Source of the DNA: Amycolatopsis anabasis
GTDB lineage: Bacteria > Actinomycetota > Actinomycetes > Mycobacteriales > Pseudonocardiaceae
Direction of reading: 5' to 3'
DNA: 64,000 bases
NCBI RefSeq assembly: GCF_009765355.1
Contig: NZ_VTHK01000023.1
Location: forward strand, 62,001-126,000
Shown here: positions 50,815 through 60,625 of the stretch, in pieces
How the letters are laid out: every line of letters starts with the position of its first letter
How positions within the stretch are numbered: position 1 is the stretch's first letter
Notes under the pieces: model-generated
What the model was told of the DNA's origin: nothing
What the model saw: the letters and a program-made list of their open reading frames with translations, nothing else
Database searches by the model: none
Translations under genes and position numbers: made by a program

Positions 50815-51843
50815 TCAGCGGGGCGCGGTGCTCGCCCGGAGCACGACCTCACCGGCGAGTTTCCGGATCCGGCTCCGGGACCCGCGGGTGCGGTCGCGCG
50901 CGAGTTCCATGGCCAGTTCGCCGAGGCGTTCGAGCGGGAGCGCGACCGTGGTCAGCGCCGGGGTGAGGTCCCGCACCACCGGGATGTCGTCGAAACCGGC
51001 GAGCGAAACGTCTCCGGGCACGGACACCCCGGCCTCGCGCAACGCGGTGAGCGCGCCGATCGCCATCACGTCGGCCACCGCGAACACGCAGGTCGCGGTG
51101 AGGCCGCGGGCGAGCAGTTCGGACATCGCCGCGTAGCCGCCGTCCCGGGTGAAGGGCGCCTCGACGATCTCGGTTTCGGCGAGTTCGACGCCCGCCTCGG
51201 CCAGCGCCTCCCGGAATCCGCCGAGCCGGTCGACCACGGTGGTCAGCGTGCGCGGCCCGGCGAGCACGGCGAACTTCCGGTGGCCCAGGCCGAGCAGCGC
51301 CTCGGCGAGCGCGGCCGCGCCCTTCCGGTTCTCCGGCTGCACGGTGTCCACCTTGAGGCTGCGGTGGCGGCTGACCACCGCGACCTGCCCGCCGCCGCGG
51401 CGGTACGGCTCCAGTTCGGCGGCCATCGCGCGTTCCCAGTCGCGGTCCTCGAAACCGGAGCCGATCAGCAGGATCGCCGAGGCCCGCTGCGCGCGCAGCA
51501 TGGACACGTAGGCGATCTCCTTCCGCGGATCGCGGAACGTGCTGGCCAGCATGACCAGCAGACCGCTGTCCCCGGCCACGCGCATCACGCCGCGCGCGAT
51601 CGCGGCGAAGTAGGGGTCGCTCACGTCGTGGCAGATCACGCCGACCGTGCGGTGCGAGGCGCCGGCGAGCGCCTGCGCGTGCGCGTTCGGGGTGTAGGCG
51701 AGGTCCGCGGCGGCCGAGAGCACGCGTTCGCGGAGATCGGACCGGACATTCGTGGTGCCGTTGAGCACCCGCGACGCGGTCGCCAGGGACACCCGCGCGG
51801 CCCGGGCCACGTCCTCGAGTGTCACGTGCGGCCGGCCGTGCAT
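50815..51843 (-). CDS. LacI family transcriptional regulator
   Basis: A 342-residue regulator. The N-terminal HTH and hinge VTLEDVARAARVSLATASRVLNG are followed by a periplasmic-binding-protein-like sensor (RTVGVICHDVSDPYFAAIARG through VSLAGFDDIPVVRDLTPALTTV). It sits between the two transcription units that carry its likely operators: the DUF993 operon and the ABC/Ebo operon. The ligand is probably the transported sugar or a phosphorylated derivative. Confidence 0.93.
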   Translation of the reverse strand: MHGRPHVTLEDVARAARVSLATASRVLNGTTNVRSDLRERVLSAAADLAYTPNAHAQALAGASHRTVGVICHDVSDPYFAAIARGVMRVAGDSGLLVMLASTFRDPRKEIAYVSMLRAQRASAILLIGSGFEDRDWERAMAAELEPYRRGGGQVAVVSRHRSLKVDTVQPENRKGAAALAEALLGLGHRKFAVLAGPRTLTTVVDRLGGFREALAEAGVELAETEIVEAPFTRDGGYAAMSELLARGLTATCVFAVADVMAIGALTALREAGVSVPGDVSLAGFDDIPVVRDLTPALTTVALPLERLGELAMELARDRTRGSRSRIRKLAGEVVLRASTAPR

Positions 51844-51908
51844 CGCACCTCCCCTGGCTCCCCAGCCGGTTTTCCGGCCGCGCCCACCCTAGTGGGGACG
51901 GGGCTGGG

Positions 51909-51920
51909 GAAAGCGCATTC
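51909..51920. promoter_or_regulatory. second LacI-type operator GAAAGCGCATTC
   Basis: Differs at one base from the perfect site at 50762-50773. It lies 66 bases before the LacI start, near the -35 of a likely lacI promoter (-10 TAGGGT around 51887-51892 on the minus strand), and about 95 bases before the ABC operon -35. It could mediate autoregulation and act on the ABC promoter by looping. Confidence 0.65.
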
Positions 51921-52014
51921 CCGCGTCGAGCGCGCCCCTTCGGGCATTGCGCCGATCGGCCCAATGCAGAACCGGTCATTTGGCGTTTGTCCAGCTTTGT
52001 CCGGGAAGTTCACC

Positions 52015-52043
52015 TTGACGAGTGGTCCAGGTCACCTTACTTT
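52015..52043 (+). promoter_or_regulatory. promoter of the sugar ABC/Ebo operon
   Basis: TTGACG (52015-52020) and TACTTT (52038-52043) have a 17-base spacer. An 8-bp palindrome TGCATGCA (52044-52051) lies at the expected start point. This strong consensus promoter serves all genes from 52073 on. Confidence 0.7.
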
Positions 52044-52072
52044 TGCATGCATCACGAAGAAGTGAGGCTCAG

Positions 52073-53605
52073 GTGGACACAAGTGTGCACGGTTCGAGCA
52101 GTCACCCGGATCCACTGCTGTCCATGCGGGGCATCGTCAAGACCTTTCCCGGCGTGCGCGCGCTGGCCGGGGTGGACCTCGAGGTCCGGCCCGGTGAGGT
52201 GCACTGCCTGCTCGGCCAGAACGGCGCCGGGAAGTCCACGCTGATCAAGACCCTCGCCGGGGCGCACCGGCCGGACGCCGGGGAGATCCGGTGGCGCGGC
52301 GAACCGGTGAGCTTCGGTTCGCCGATCGCGGCGCTGCGCCACGGCATCGCGACGATGTACCAGGAACTCGATCTCATCCCGGCGCTTTCCGTGGCGGAGA
52401 ACGTGTTTCTCGGCCACGAGCGGTCGCGGTTCGGGTTCACCCGCCCCGCCGCCGCCCGGTCCGCCGCGCACGCGCTGCTGGCCCGGCTCGGCCATCCGGA
52501 GATCCCGGCCGAGGCCGAGGTGGGCCGCCTCCCCGCGGCCGCGCGGCAGCTGGTCTCCCTGGCCCGCGCGCTGGCGCACGACGCGCGGCTGATCGTGCTG
52601 GACGAGCCGACCGCGGCGCTGGCCGGGGACGAGGTGGACAACCTGTTCCGGATCGTCGGCGAACTGACCGCGGCCGGGGTCGCGGTCGTCTACATCTCGC
52701 ACCGGATGGCGGAGATCCGCCGCGTCGGGCACCGGGTCACCGTGCTCAAGGACGGCCGGACGGTCGCGGCGAACCTCGACGCGCGCACCCCGGGCGCGGA
52801 GCTGGTCGCCCTGATGGCCGGGCGCAAGGTGGAGACCGCGTTCCGGGTGGCTCAGCAACCGGTCGTGTTCGGCGCCGAGGTGCTGCGGGTCGACGGGCTG
52901 AGCCGGGCGGGCGAGTTCCGGGAGGTGAACTTCGCGGTGCGGGCCGGGGAGATCGTCGGGATCGCTGGGCTGGTCGGCGCCGGGCGCAGCGAGATCCTGG
53001 AGACGATCTTCGGCGCGCGCCGCGCGGACTCCGGGACCGTTTCGGTGCTGGGCAAGCGTTTGCGGCCGGGCAGCGTGCCCGCCGCGGTGCGCGCGGGCGT
53101 CGGGCTGGCGCCCGAGGAACGCAAGGGCCAGGCGCTGGTGCTCGACCTGTCCGTCACGCACAACGTGACCCTGGCCAGCTTGCGGGCGTTCAGCCGGGCC
53201 GGATTCACCCGGCGGTCCCGGGAACTGCGGGCCGCCTTGTCCACTGTGGAGCGATTGGACCTGCGCCCCGCGGATCCGCGGCGGATCATCCGCACGCTTT
53301 CCGGCGGCAACCAGCAGAAGGCCGTGGTGGCGCGCTGGCTGGTGCACGGCTGCCGGGTGCTGCTGCTGGACGAACCGACCCGCGGCGTCGACGTCAGCGC
53401 CCGTGCGGAGCTGTACCGGCTGATCCACGAACTCGCCGCGCGCGGGGCGGCGGTCGTGCTGGTCTCCAGCGAGGTCCCCGAGGTGCTCGGCCTCGCCGAC
53501 CGCGTGCTCGTGCTGCGCGACGGCGAAGTGGTGGCCGACCGGCCCGCCGGGGAGCTGACCGAGGGGGATGTCTTGGGCCTGGTGATGGAGGGGAGTGCCG
53601 CGTGA
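52073..53605 (+). CDS. sugar ABC transporter ATP-binding protein (CUT2, two NBDs)
   Basis: A 510-residue RbsA/MglA-type ATPase. NBD1 has Walker A GQNGAGKST and Walker B LIVLDEPTAAL with a weak signature. NBD2 has the degenerate Walker A GLVGAGRSE, normal signature LSGGNQQK and VLLLDEPTRGVDV. This asymmetry is normal for CUT2 transporters. GTG 52073 is preceded by GAGG. It is the first gene of a long operon and overlaps the permease gene (GTGA). It energises uptake of a monosaccharide or cyclitol. Confidence 0.93.
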   Translation: MDTSVHGSSSHPDPLLSMRGIVKTFPGVRALAGVDLEVRPGEVHCLLGQNGAGKSTLIKTLAGAHRPDAGEIRWRGEPVSFGSPIAALRHGIATMYQELDLIPALSVAENVFLGHERSRFGFTRPAAARSAAHALLARLGHPEIPAEAEVGRLPAAARQLVSLARALAHDARLIVLDEPTAALAGDEVDNLFRIVGELTAAGVAVVYISHRMAEIRRVGHRVTVLKDGRTVAANLDARTPGAELVALMAGRKVETAFRVAQQPVVFGAEVLRVDGLSRAGEFREVNFAVRAGEIVGIAGLVGAGRSEILETIFGARRADSGTVSVLGKRLRPGSVPAAVRAGVGLAPEERKGQALVLDLSVTHNVTLASLRAFSRAGFTRRSRELRAALSTVERLDLRPADPRRIIRTLSGGNQQKAVVARWLVHGCRVLLLDEPTRGVDVSARAELYRLIHELAARGAAVVLVSSEVPEVLGLADRVLVLRDGEVVADRPAGELTEGDVLGLVMEGSAA

Positions 53606-54609
53606 CGGGAACCCTGGATCGGCCGCCGGTGCGCGAGGCGGCGAAGGAACGGCCGCGATTGTTGTCCACAGCAGACTTCCGGTTGCTCGGCCTCGCCGGG
53701 GTGCTCGCGGTGCTGTGCGTGGTCGGCCAGCTCACCCGGCCGGACACGTTCCTCACCCAGGACAACCTCTCCACCATGCTCCGGCTGGCCGCGGCCATCG
53801 GGGTGGTCAGCGTCGGGATGACGTTCGTGATCATCGCCGGGGGCATCGACCTGTCGGTCGGGTCGATCGTGGCGCTGTCCAGCGTCTGGATGACCACGCT
53901 GGCCACCCAGTCCTACGGGCCGTTCGTGATGGTGCTGTGCGCGCTGCTCGTCGGGCTCGGGTGCGGGCTGGTCAACGGGGTGCTGGTGGCCTACGGCCGG
54001 GTCGTGCCGTTCATCACCACACTGGCGATGATGGCGTCCGCACGCGGCCTGGCCGAACGGATCAGCGCCCGCCGGACCCAGGTGGTCACCGAAACCGGGT
54101 TCACCGAGTTCTTCCGCGGCGCCTCCCTCGGCGTCCCGGTGCTGGTGTGGCTGCTCGCGCTGGTGTTCGCCGCCGGGTGGATCGTGCTCAACCGCACCAC
54201 GTTCGGCCGCCGCACGTTCGCGATCGGCGGAAACGCCGAAGCGGCAAGGCTTTCCGGGATCAACGTCCGGCTGCACGGTGTTCTTGTCTACGGTTTCCTC
54301 GGACTCTGCTGCGGAATCGCGGCGGTGATGGTGGTCGCCCGGACCACCTCCGGCGCCTCGACGAACGGCATGTTCTACGAACTCGACGCGATCGCCGCGG
54401 TGGTCATCGGCGGTACCGCGCTTTCCGGCGGCCGCGGCAGCCTCGTCGGCACGCTGCTCGGCGTGCTCATCTTCACCGTGCTGAACAGCATCTTCACCCA
54501 GAACAACCTCGACACCGATATCCAGAACATCGCCAAGGGCGCGATCATCGTCGGCGCCGTGCTGCTGCAGTACGCGACTTCGGCGCGCCGCGGGAGGAAT
54601 GCGACATGA
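53602..54609 (+). CDS. sugar ABC transporter permease (CUT2, RbsC-like)
   Basis: A 335-residue permease with about 9-10 helices. The hallmark VSVGMTFVIIAGGIDLSVGS and the cytoplasmic AIGGNAEAARLSGINV contact loop are both present, as is GTALSGGRGSLVGTLLGV. Start and stop overlap neighbouring genes. It forms the channel with the preceding ATPase. Confidence 0.93.
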   Translation: MTGTLDRPPVREAAKERPRLLSTADFRLLGLAGVLAVLCVVGQLTRPDTFLTQDNLSTMLRLAAAIGVVSVGMTFVIIAGGIDLSVGSIVALSSVWMTTLATQSYGPFVMVLCALLVGLGCGLVNGVLVAYGRVVPFITTLAMMASARGLAERISARRTQVVTETGFTEFFRGASLGVPVLVWLLALVFAAGWIVLNRTTFGRRTFAIGGNAEAARLSGINVRLHGVLVYGFLGLCCGIAAVMVVARTTSGASTNGMFYELDAIAAVVIGGTALSGGRGSLVGTLLGVLIFTVLNSIFTQNNLDTDIQNIAKGAIIVGAVLLQYATSARRGRNAT

Positions 54610-55643
54610 CCGAAACATCGTTGGCGCGCAGGGGTTTCCTCCTCGGCGCGGCCGGGGCGGTGCTCACCGGGTGCACCTCGAACGAGCCACCCGCCGCGAC
54701 GAACGCGGCCGCCGCCGGGGCGGGGGCGAACGCGCAGCCCGGGCCGCCGGTGACCATCGGGTTCTCCGCCCCGGCCGCGGACCACGGCTGGATGGCCGCG
54801 ATGACCGTCAACGCCAAGGCGCAGGCCGCGCGGTTCAGCGACGTGAAGCTGAACGCCACCGAGGGCACCAACGACGTCAACCAGCAGATCGCCCAGGTCG
54901 AATCGCTGATCAACGCGAAGGTCGGCGTGCTGGTCATCCTGCCGTTCGACGGCAAGGCGCTCACCCAGGCCGGCCGCCAGGCGATGGACGCGGGCATCCC
55001 GGTGATCAACGTGGACCGGGTGTTCGACACCCCGCTGGCCTACCGGACCTGGATCGGCGGGGACAACTACCGGATGGGCGTGAACGCCGGGGACTACATC
55101 GGCGCCGAGCTCAAACGGCGCGGGATCACGAATCCGGTGATCGGCGAGGTGGCCGGGATCGACGCGTTGCCGCTCACCCAGGAACGCAGCAAGGGGTTCC
55201 GGGATTCCCTGCAACGGCACGGATTCACCGTCGGCCCGCGGGTGTCCGCGCAGTTCACCCCGGAATCCGGGGAGCAGCAGACGGCGAACCTGCTGCAGTC
55301 GGCGTCCACCCTGCACGCCCTGTGGAACCACGACGACGACCAGGGGGTCGGGGTGGTCGCGGCGATCCAGAACGCCAACCGCAAGGACTTCTTCATGGTC
55401 GGCGGCGCCGGATCGAAGAACATGATGAACCAGATCAAGAGCGATTCCGGCCCGGTGAAGGCGACCGTGCTGTACAGCCCGTCGATGGCGTCCTCGGCGA
55501 TCGCGCTGGCCCGGCTGCTCGGGCAGCGCAAGGGCGTCGGGGACCTGGCCGAACACGAGATCCCGGCCGAGATCACCACCTATTCCGCGGTGGTCACCAA
55601 GGAGAACGTGGACTCCTACCTCGACGTCGGGTTCGACTCGTGA
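54606..55643 (+). CDS. sugar ABC transporter substrate-binding lipoprotein (Tat-type)
   Basis: A 345-residue periplasmic-binding-protein-like (RbsB family) receptor. The N-terminus LARRGFLLGAAGAVLTGC combines a twin-arginine motif with a lipobox Cys, so it is probably exported folded by Tat and lipidated. NQQIAQVESLINAKVGVLVI, DAGIPVINVDRVF and QERSKGFRDSL are typical ligand-domain segments. The ligand is a sugar or polyol; inositol-like ligands are possible given the downstream genes. Confidence 0.92.
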   Translation: MTETSLARRGFLLGAAGAVLTGCTSNEPPAATNAAAAGAGANAQPGPPVTIGFSAPAADHGWMAAMTVNAKAQAARFSDVKLNATEGTNDVNQQIAQVESLINAKVGVLVILPFDGKALTQAGRQAMDAGIPVINVDRVFDTPLAYRTWIGGDNYRMGVNAGDYIGAELKRRGITNPVIGEVAGIDALPLTQERSKGFRDSLQRHGFTVGPRVSAQFTPESGEQQTANLLQSASTLHALWNHDDDQGVGVVAAIQNANRKDFFMVGGAGSKNMMNQIKSDSGPVKATVLYSPSMASSAIALARLLGQRKGVGDLAEHEIPAEITTYSAVVTKENVDSYLDVGFDS

Positions 55644-56824
55644 ACGATGACCACAAGGGACGGACCATCGGCGTCGGCCTGGTCGGGCACGCCTTCATGG
55701 GCGCGGCGCACTCCCAGGCCTGGCGCGGCGTGCACCGGTTCTTCGAGGTCCCCTTCCGGCCGCGGCTGGTCGCCCTCGGCGGCCGGGATCCCCGGCGTAC
55801 CAAGGAAGCCGCGGCGAAACTCGGCTGGGAGTCGGTGGCGACCGACTGGCGCGCGCTGGTGGCCCGCGACGACGTGGACCTGGTCGACATCTGCACCCCG
55901 GGCGACACGCACGCCGAGATCGCGATCGCGGCCCTGGCCGCCGGGAAGCACGTGCTGTGCGAGAAACCGCTGGCCAACACCGTCGCCGAGGCCGAGGCGA
56001 TGACCGAGGCGGCGGACCGGGCCGCCCGGCGCGGCATCCGGTCCATGGTCGCGTTCAACTACCGGCGGGCGCCCGCGCTCGCGCTGGCCCGGCGGCTGGT
56101 CGCGGACGGGCGGCTGGGCCGGATCCGGCAGGTCCGCGCGGTCTACCTGCAGGACTGGCTGTCCGATCCGGACGCGCCGATGACCTGGCGGTTGCGCCGG
56201 GACCGGGCCGGTTCCGGCGCGCTCGGCGATCTCGGCGCGCACATCGTGGACGCGGCCCAGTTCGTCACCGGCGAACTGGTCACCGGAGTCTCCGGGCTGA
56301 CCGAGACGTTCGTGCGACGCAGGCGCGTGCCCGGTGGGCCCGAGGAAGAAGTGGACGTGGACGACTGCGCGGTTTTCCTGGCCCGCTTGACCTCCGGCGC
56401 GGTCGCCACCTTCGAGGCCACCCGGTACGCGCTGGGCCGGAAGAACGCCATGCGGCTGGAGGTCAACGGATCGCGCGGCAGCCTCGCCTTCGATTTCGAG
56501 GCGATGAACGAACTGTGGTTCTGCGACGGCGAAGACCCGGCCGACCGCGCGGGTTTCCGCCGCATCCTGGTCACCGAACCGAGCCACCCGTATGTCGGCG
56601 CGTGGTGGCCGCCCGGGCACCTGCTGGGCTACGAGCACACCTTCACCCATGAGATCGCCGATCTGCTGACGGCGATCGGCGAGGGCCGCGATCCCGTGCC
56701 CGGGTTCGCCGACGGCCTGCGGGTGCAACGCGTGCTGGCCGCCGTGCAGGGCAGTGCCGAACACGAATCTCGCTGGTCGCCGGTTCCGGCGGCCGAATCG
56801 ATCGCGGCCGAAGGGGTCGCCTGA
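55640..56824 (+). CDS. Gfo/Idh/MocA family oxidoreductase
   Basis: A 394-residue NAD(P)-dependent sugar or cyclitol dehydrogenase: Rossmann motif GVGLVGHAFMGAAHS, DLVDICTPGDTH, the catalytic EKPLA and the later GDLGAHIVDAAQFVTG with the His/Asp of the active site. It overlaps the binding-protein stop (GTGA). In the family such enzymes oxidise inositol or the C3 hydroxyl of glucosides; the DUF1080/ThuA partner downstream supports 3-keto-sugar chemistry. Confidence 0.9.
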   Translation: MNDDHKGRTIGVGLVGHAFMGAAHSQAWRGVHRFFEVPFRPRLVALGGRDPRRTKEAAAKLGWESVATDWRALVARDDVDLVDICTPGDTHAEIAIAALAAGKHVLCEKPLANTVAEAEAMTEAADRAARRGIRSMVAFNYRRAPALALARRLVADGRLGRIRQVRAVYLQDWLSDPDAPMTWRLRRDRAGSGALGDLGAHIVDAAQFVTGELVTGVSGLTETFVRRRRVPGGPEEEVDVDDCAVFLARLTSGAVATFEATRYALGRKNAMRLEVNGSRGSLAFDFEAMNELWFCDGEDPADRAGFRRILVTEPSHPYVGAWWPPGHLLGYEHTFTHEIADLLTAIGEGRDPVPGFADGLRVQRVLAAVQGSAEHESRWSPVPAAESIAAEGVA

Positions 56825-56846
56825 TCGCAACCGAGGAGAAGATCCC

Positions 56847-59800
56847 GTGCGCAGAAGAGGAAACAACCACGACACCTCCGGAAGACCCTGGCGGCGGATC
56901 GCCGTCGCACTGATCGCACTGCTGACCGGATCGCTCGGCGGCGTCCCCGCCGCGGCGGAACCAGTGCGGGCCCAGCACACCGCGAACGTGCTGGTGTTCG
57001 CCAAGACCGCGGGCTACCGGCACGATTCGATCCCCGCCGGGATCGCGGCCATCCGGGAACTGGGGGCCGGTAACGACTTCACCGTCGAGGCGACCGAGGA
57101 CGCGGGCGCGTTCACCGAGGCGAACCTGGCCCGGTTCGACGCCGTGGTCTGGCTGTCCACCACCGGCGACGTGCTGAACGCCGACCAGCAGGCCGCCTTC
57201 GAGCGGTACATCGCGGGCGGCGGCGGGTACGCGGGCGTGCACGCCGCGGCCGACACCGAGTACGACTGGCCGTGGTACGGCGAGTTGGTCGGGGCGTGGT
57301 TCGCGTCGCATCCGCGGATCCAGCCGGCGACCGTGAAAGTGGAGGACCACCAGCACCCGTCGACCGCGGGCCTGCCGTACCAGTGGCCGCGCACCGACGA
57401 GTGGTACAACTTCCGCGCCAATCCGCGGCGGAACGTGCACGTCCTGGCCTCGCTCGACGAGTCCACCTACCAGCCGGGCGACGGCGCGATGGGTGACCAC
57501 CCGATCTCGTGGTGCCACCCCAGCGGCACCGGCCGGTCCTGGTACACCGGTCTCGGCCACACCACCGAGTCCTACGCCGAGGCCGCGTTCCGGCAGCACC
57601 TGCTCGGCGGGATCCTTTACGCCACCGGCGAGAAACCCGGCGACTGCGCCCCGCCGGAGCCGGGCACCGGCCAGCCCGCGGACGGCGACTTCGACCAGAT
57701 CACCCTGGCCAAGGGCGAGGAGCGCACCGGGGAGCCGATGGCGCTCGCGGTCCTGCCCGACCGCCGCGTGCTGCACACCTCCCGGGACGGCGAGGTGTGG
57801 CTGACCACGCCGGAGGCCACCACCGCGCTCGCCGCGAAGATCCCGGTCTACAACCACGACGAGGACGGTTTGCAGGGCGTCGCGATCGATCCCGATTTCA
57901 CGAACAACAAATGGGTCTACCTCTATTACGCGCCGCCGCTGAACACCCCGGCCGGGGACGCGCCGCAAACCGGGACCGCCACCGATTTCGCGCCATTCAA
58001 GGGATACAACCAGCTTTCCCGCTACAAGCTGACCGACGCGGGTACCCTCGACCAGGGAAGTGAGCAGCGGATCCTCCAGGTGCCCGCCGAACGCGGAATC
58101 TGCTGCCACGCGGGGGGCGAGATCGACTTCGACGCGGCCGGGAACCTGCTGCTGTCCACCGGTGACGACAGCAACCCGTTCGCCTCGGACGGGTACACGC
58201 CGATCGACGAGCGGGCCGATCGCAATCCGGTGTACGACGCGCAGCGGACCTCCGCGAACACCAACGATCTGCGGGGGAAGCTGTTGCGCATCAAGGTGAA
58301 TGCCGATGGCACGTATACCGCCCCGGCGGGCAACCTGTTCGCCCCGGGCACCGCGAAGACGCGCCCGGAGATCTACGCGATGGGTTTCCGCAACCCGTTC
58401 CGGTTCGCCGTGGACAAGCAGACCGGCTGGGTCTACCTGGGTGACTACGGGCCGGACGCCGGCGCGGCGAACCCGGCACGCGGCCCCGGCGGGCTGGTCG
58501 AATTCAACCTGATCAAGGGGCCGGGCAACTACGGCTGGCCGTACTGCGTCGGCGACAACCAGCCGTACCGCGACTACGACTTCGCCACCGGGCAGTCCGG
58601 CCCGGCCTTCGACTGCGCGGCGCCGAAGAACACCAGCCCGCACAACACCGGCCTGGTCGATCTGCCGCCCGTGCGACCGGCGTGGATTCCGTACGACGGC
58701 GGTTCGCTGCCGGAGTTCGGCACCGGCGGCGAGTCGCCGATGGGCGGCCCGGTCTACCGCTTCGACCCGAATTCGCCGTCCAAGACCAAGTTCCCGGAGT
58801 ACTTCGACGGCAAGAACTTCGCCTACGAATGGGACCGCGGCTGGATCAAGGAGATCACCGTCGGCCCGGATGGCGAACGCGGGGCGATCAAACCGTTCTT
58901 CGACGCGATGACGCTGACCCGGCCGATGAACCTCGAATTCGGCCCGGAGGGTTCGCTGTACGTGCTGGACTACGGCAGCGGGTACTTCGGCGGCGCCGAG
59001 GATTCGGCGGTGTACCGGATCGACTACACCAAGGGCAACCGGACCCCGGTCGTCTCGCTGAAGGCGGACCGGACCTCCGGCCCGGCCCCGCTCGAGGTGA
59101 ACTTCGATCCGGCGGGCACCCACGACGCGGACGGCGGCGCGCTGACCTACGCGTGGGACTTCGACAGCGACGGGTCGGTGGATTCCACCACGGCGGGGCC
59201 GGTGAAGTTCACCTACGACCAGCCGGGTCAGTACACCGCGAAGCTTTCGGTGACCGATCCGACCGGGCTGACCGGGGTGGCGAGCGTGGTGGTCACCGCG
59301 GGCAACACGCAGCCGACGGTGAAACTCGAGGCGCCGGTCCAGGGCGGGTTCTTCGGGTTCGGCGACAAGGTGCCGTTCCGGGTGACCGTGACCGATCCCG
59401 AGGACGGCCCGATCGACTGCGCCAAGGTGACCGTCGAGTACATCCTCGGCCACGACAACCACGGCCATCCGCTGAGCCGGGCGACCGGCTGTTCCGGGGT
59501 GATCGACACACCCGCCGACCAGGGCCACGGCCTGGACGCGAACATCTTCGGCGTCATCAACGCGAGCTACACCGACCGGGGCGGCCGGGGCGCGCCGCCG
59601 CTGACCGGTGCGGCGGAGAACATCCTGCAGCCCAAGCTGAAGCAGGCGGAGTTCTTCACCGAACGGCACGGCGTGCAGCTCGTCGGCCACGCCGGTGCGA
59701 GCGGCGGGAAACGGGTCGGCTACATCGATCCCGGTGACTGGCTGAAACTCGATCCGGCGAACCTGACCGGGATCACCGGCATCGGCTACCGGGTGTCCTC

Positions 59801-60623
59801 CGGCGGGCCCGGCGGGAAGATCGAGGTCCGCTCGGGCGCCCCGAACGGCCCGGTGCTGCAGACCGTGCCGGTCGCGAACACCGGCAGCCCGGACAACTAC
59901 GTCGACCTGCCGGTCACCCCGATCACCGATCCGGGCGGTACGAAACCGCTGTACCTGGTGTTCACCGGATCCGGCGGCGGACTGTTCGATGTGGACGCGG
60001 TGCGGTTCGACGGGCCCGGGGTCGCGACAACGCATTGTGCACCCACCGCGCCCGAAGCCGGATACCGGATGTTGTTCGACGGAACGCGGGCGAGCCTGGC
60101 GGGGTGGAAGCAGGCCGGGCCGGGGCGGTTCGAGCACCAGGCCGACTGCACGATCCGGTCCGCCGGTGGCATGGGGCTGTACTGGTTCGGCGAGGAGTTC
60201 GGCGCGTACCGCCTCAAACTGGACTGGCAGGTGGCCGGGGACGACAACTCCGGCGTCTTCGTCGGTTTCCCGGACCCCGGCGACGATCCGTGGATCGCGG
60301 TGAACCAGGGCTACGAGGTCCAGATCGACGCGACCGACGCGCCGGAGAAGACCACCGGTTCGATCTACGGTTTCCAGTCCGCCGACCTGGCCAAGCGCGA
60401 CGCCGCGCTCAAACCGCCGGGGGAGTGGAACTCCTACGAGATCGTGGTCCAGGGGCAGACCATGCAGGTCCTGCTCAACGGCGTGCTGATCAACGATTTC
60501 GCCAGTACCGATCCGAACCGGGACCTGACGCGGGGATTCGTCGGCATCCAGAACCACGGGGACGGCGACGACGTGTCGTTCCGCGACATCCGGATCAAGG
60601 CCGGGGCCGAACAGGAGGGGTGA
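56847..60623 (+). CDS. secreted multidomain ThuA / PQQ-type sugar dehydrogenase / PKD / CBM6-like / DUF1080 protein
   Basis: 1258 residues from GTG 56847 (GAGGAGAAG upstream). The signal peptide ends near residue 38. ThuA domain about 43-265 (NVLVFAKTAGYRHDS, GVHAAADTEYDW); a GSDH beta-propeller about 285-725 (EDGLQGVAIDPDF, AGGEIDFDAAGNLLLSTGDD, GFRNPFRFAVD); PKD about 731-815; an Ig-like stretch about 820-905; a CBM6-like region about 925-1050; DUF1080 (3-keto-disaccharide hydrolase) about 1072-1255 (MLFDGTRASLAGW, NSGVFVGF, EVQIDATDAPE). It probably oxidises and cleaves glycosides outside the cell, feeding the ABC transporter. Cofactor and substrate are inferred. Confidence 0.9.
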   Translation: MRRRGNNHDTSGRPWRRIAVALIALLTGSLGGVPAAAEPVRAQHTANVLVFAKTAGYRHDSIPAGIAAIRELGAGNDFTVEATEDAGAFTEANLARFDAVVWLSTTGDVLNADQQAAFERYIAGGGGYAGVHAAADTEYDWPWYGELVGAWFASHPRIQPATVKVEDHQHPSTAGLPYQWPRTDEWYNFRANPRRNVHVLASLDESTYQPGDGAMGDHPISWCHPSGTGRSWYTGLGHTTESYAEAAFRQHLLGGILYATGEKPGDCAPPEPGTGQPADGDFDQITLAKGEERTGEPMALAVLPDRRVLHTSRDGEVWLTTPEATTALAAKIPVYNHDEDGLQGVAIDPDFTNNKWVYLYYAPPLNTPAGDAPQTGTATDFAPFKGYNQLSRYKLTDAGTLDQGSEQRILQVPAERGICCHAGGEIDFDAAGNLLLSTGDDSNPFASDGYTPIDERADRNPVYDAQRTSANTNDLRGKLLRIKVNADGTYTAPAGNLFAPGTAKTRPEIYAMGFRNPFRFAVDKQTGWVYLGDYGPDAGAANPARGPGGLVEFNLIKGPGNYGWPYCVGDNQPYRDYDFATGQSGPAFDCAAPKNTSPHNTGLVDLPPVRPAWIPYDGGSLPEFGTGGESPMGGPVYRFDPNSPSKTKFPEYFDGKNFAYEWDRGWIKEITVGPDGERGAIKPFFDAMTLTRPMNLEFGPEGSLYVLDYGSGYFGGAEDSAVYRIDYTKGNRTPVVSLKADRTSGPAPLEVNFDPAGTHDADGGALTYAWDFDSDGSVDSTTAGPVKFTYDQPGQYTAKLSVTDPTGLTGVASVVVTAGNTQPTVKLEAPVQGGFFGFGDKVPFRVTVTDPEDGPIDCAKVTVEYILGHDNHGHPLSRATGCSGVIDTPADQGHGLDANIFGVINASYTDRGGRGAPPLTGAAENILQPKLKQAEFFTERHGVQLVGHAGASGGKRVGYIDPGDWLKLDPANLTGITGIGYRVSSGGPGGKIEVRSGAPNGPVLQTVPVANTGSPDNYVDLPVTPITDPGGTKPLYLVFTGSGGGLFDVDAVRFDGPGVATTHCAPTAPEAGYRMLFDGTRASLAGWKQAGPGRFEHQADCTIRSAGGMGLYWFGEEFGAYRLKLDWQVAGDDNSGVFVGFPDPGDDPWIAVNQGYEVQIDATDAPEKTTGSIYGFQSADLAKRDAALKPPGEWNSYEIVVQGQTMQVLLNGVLINDFASTDPNRDLTRGFVGIQNHGDGDDVSFRDIRIKAGAEQEG

Positions 60624-60625
60624 GG

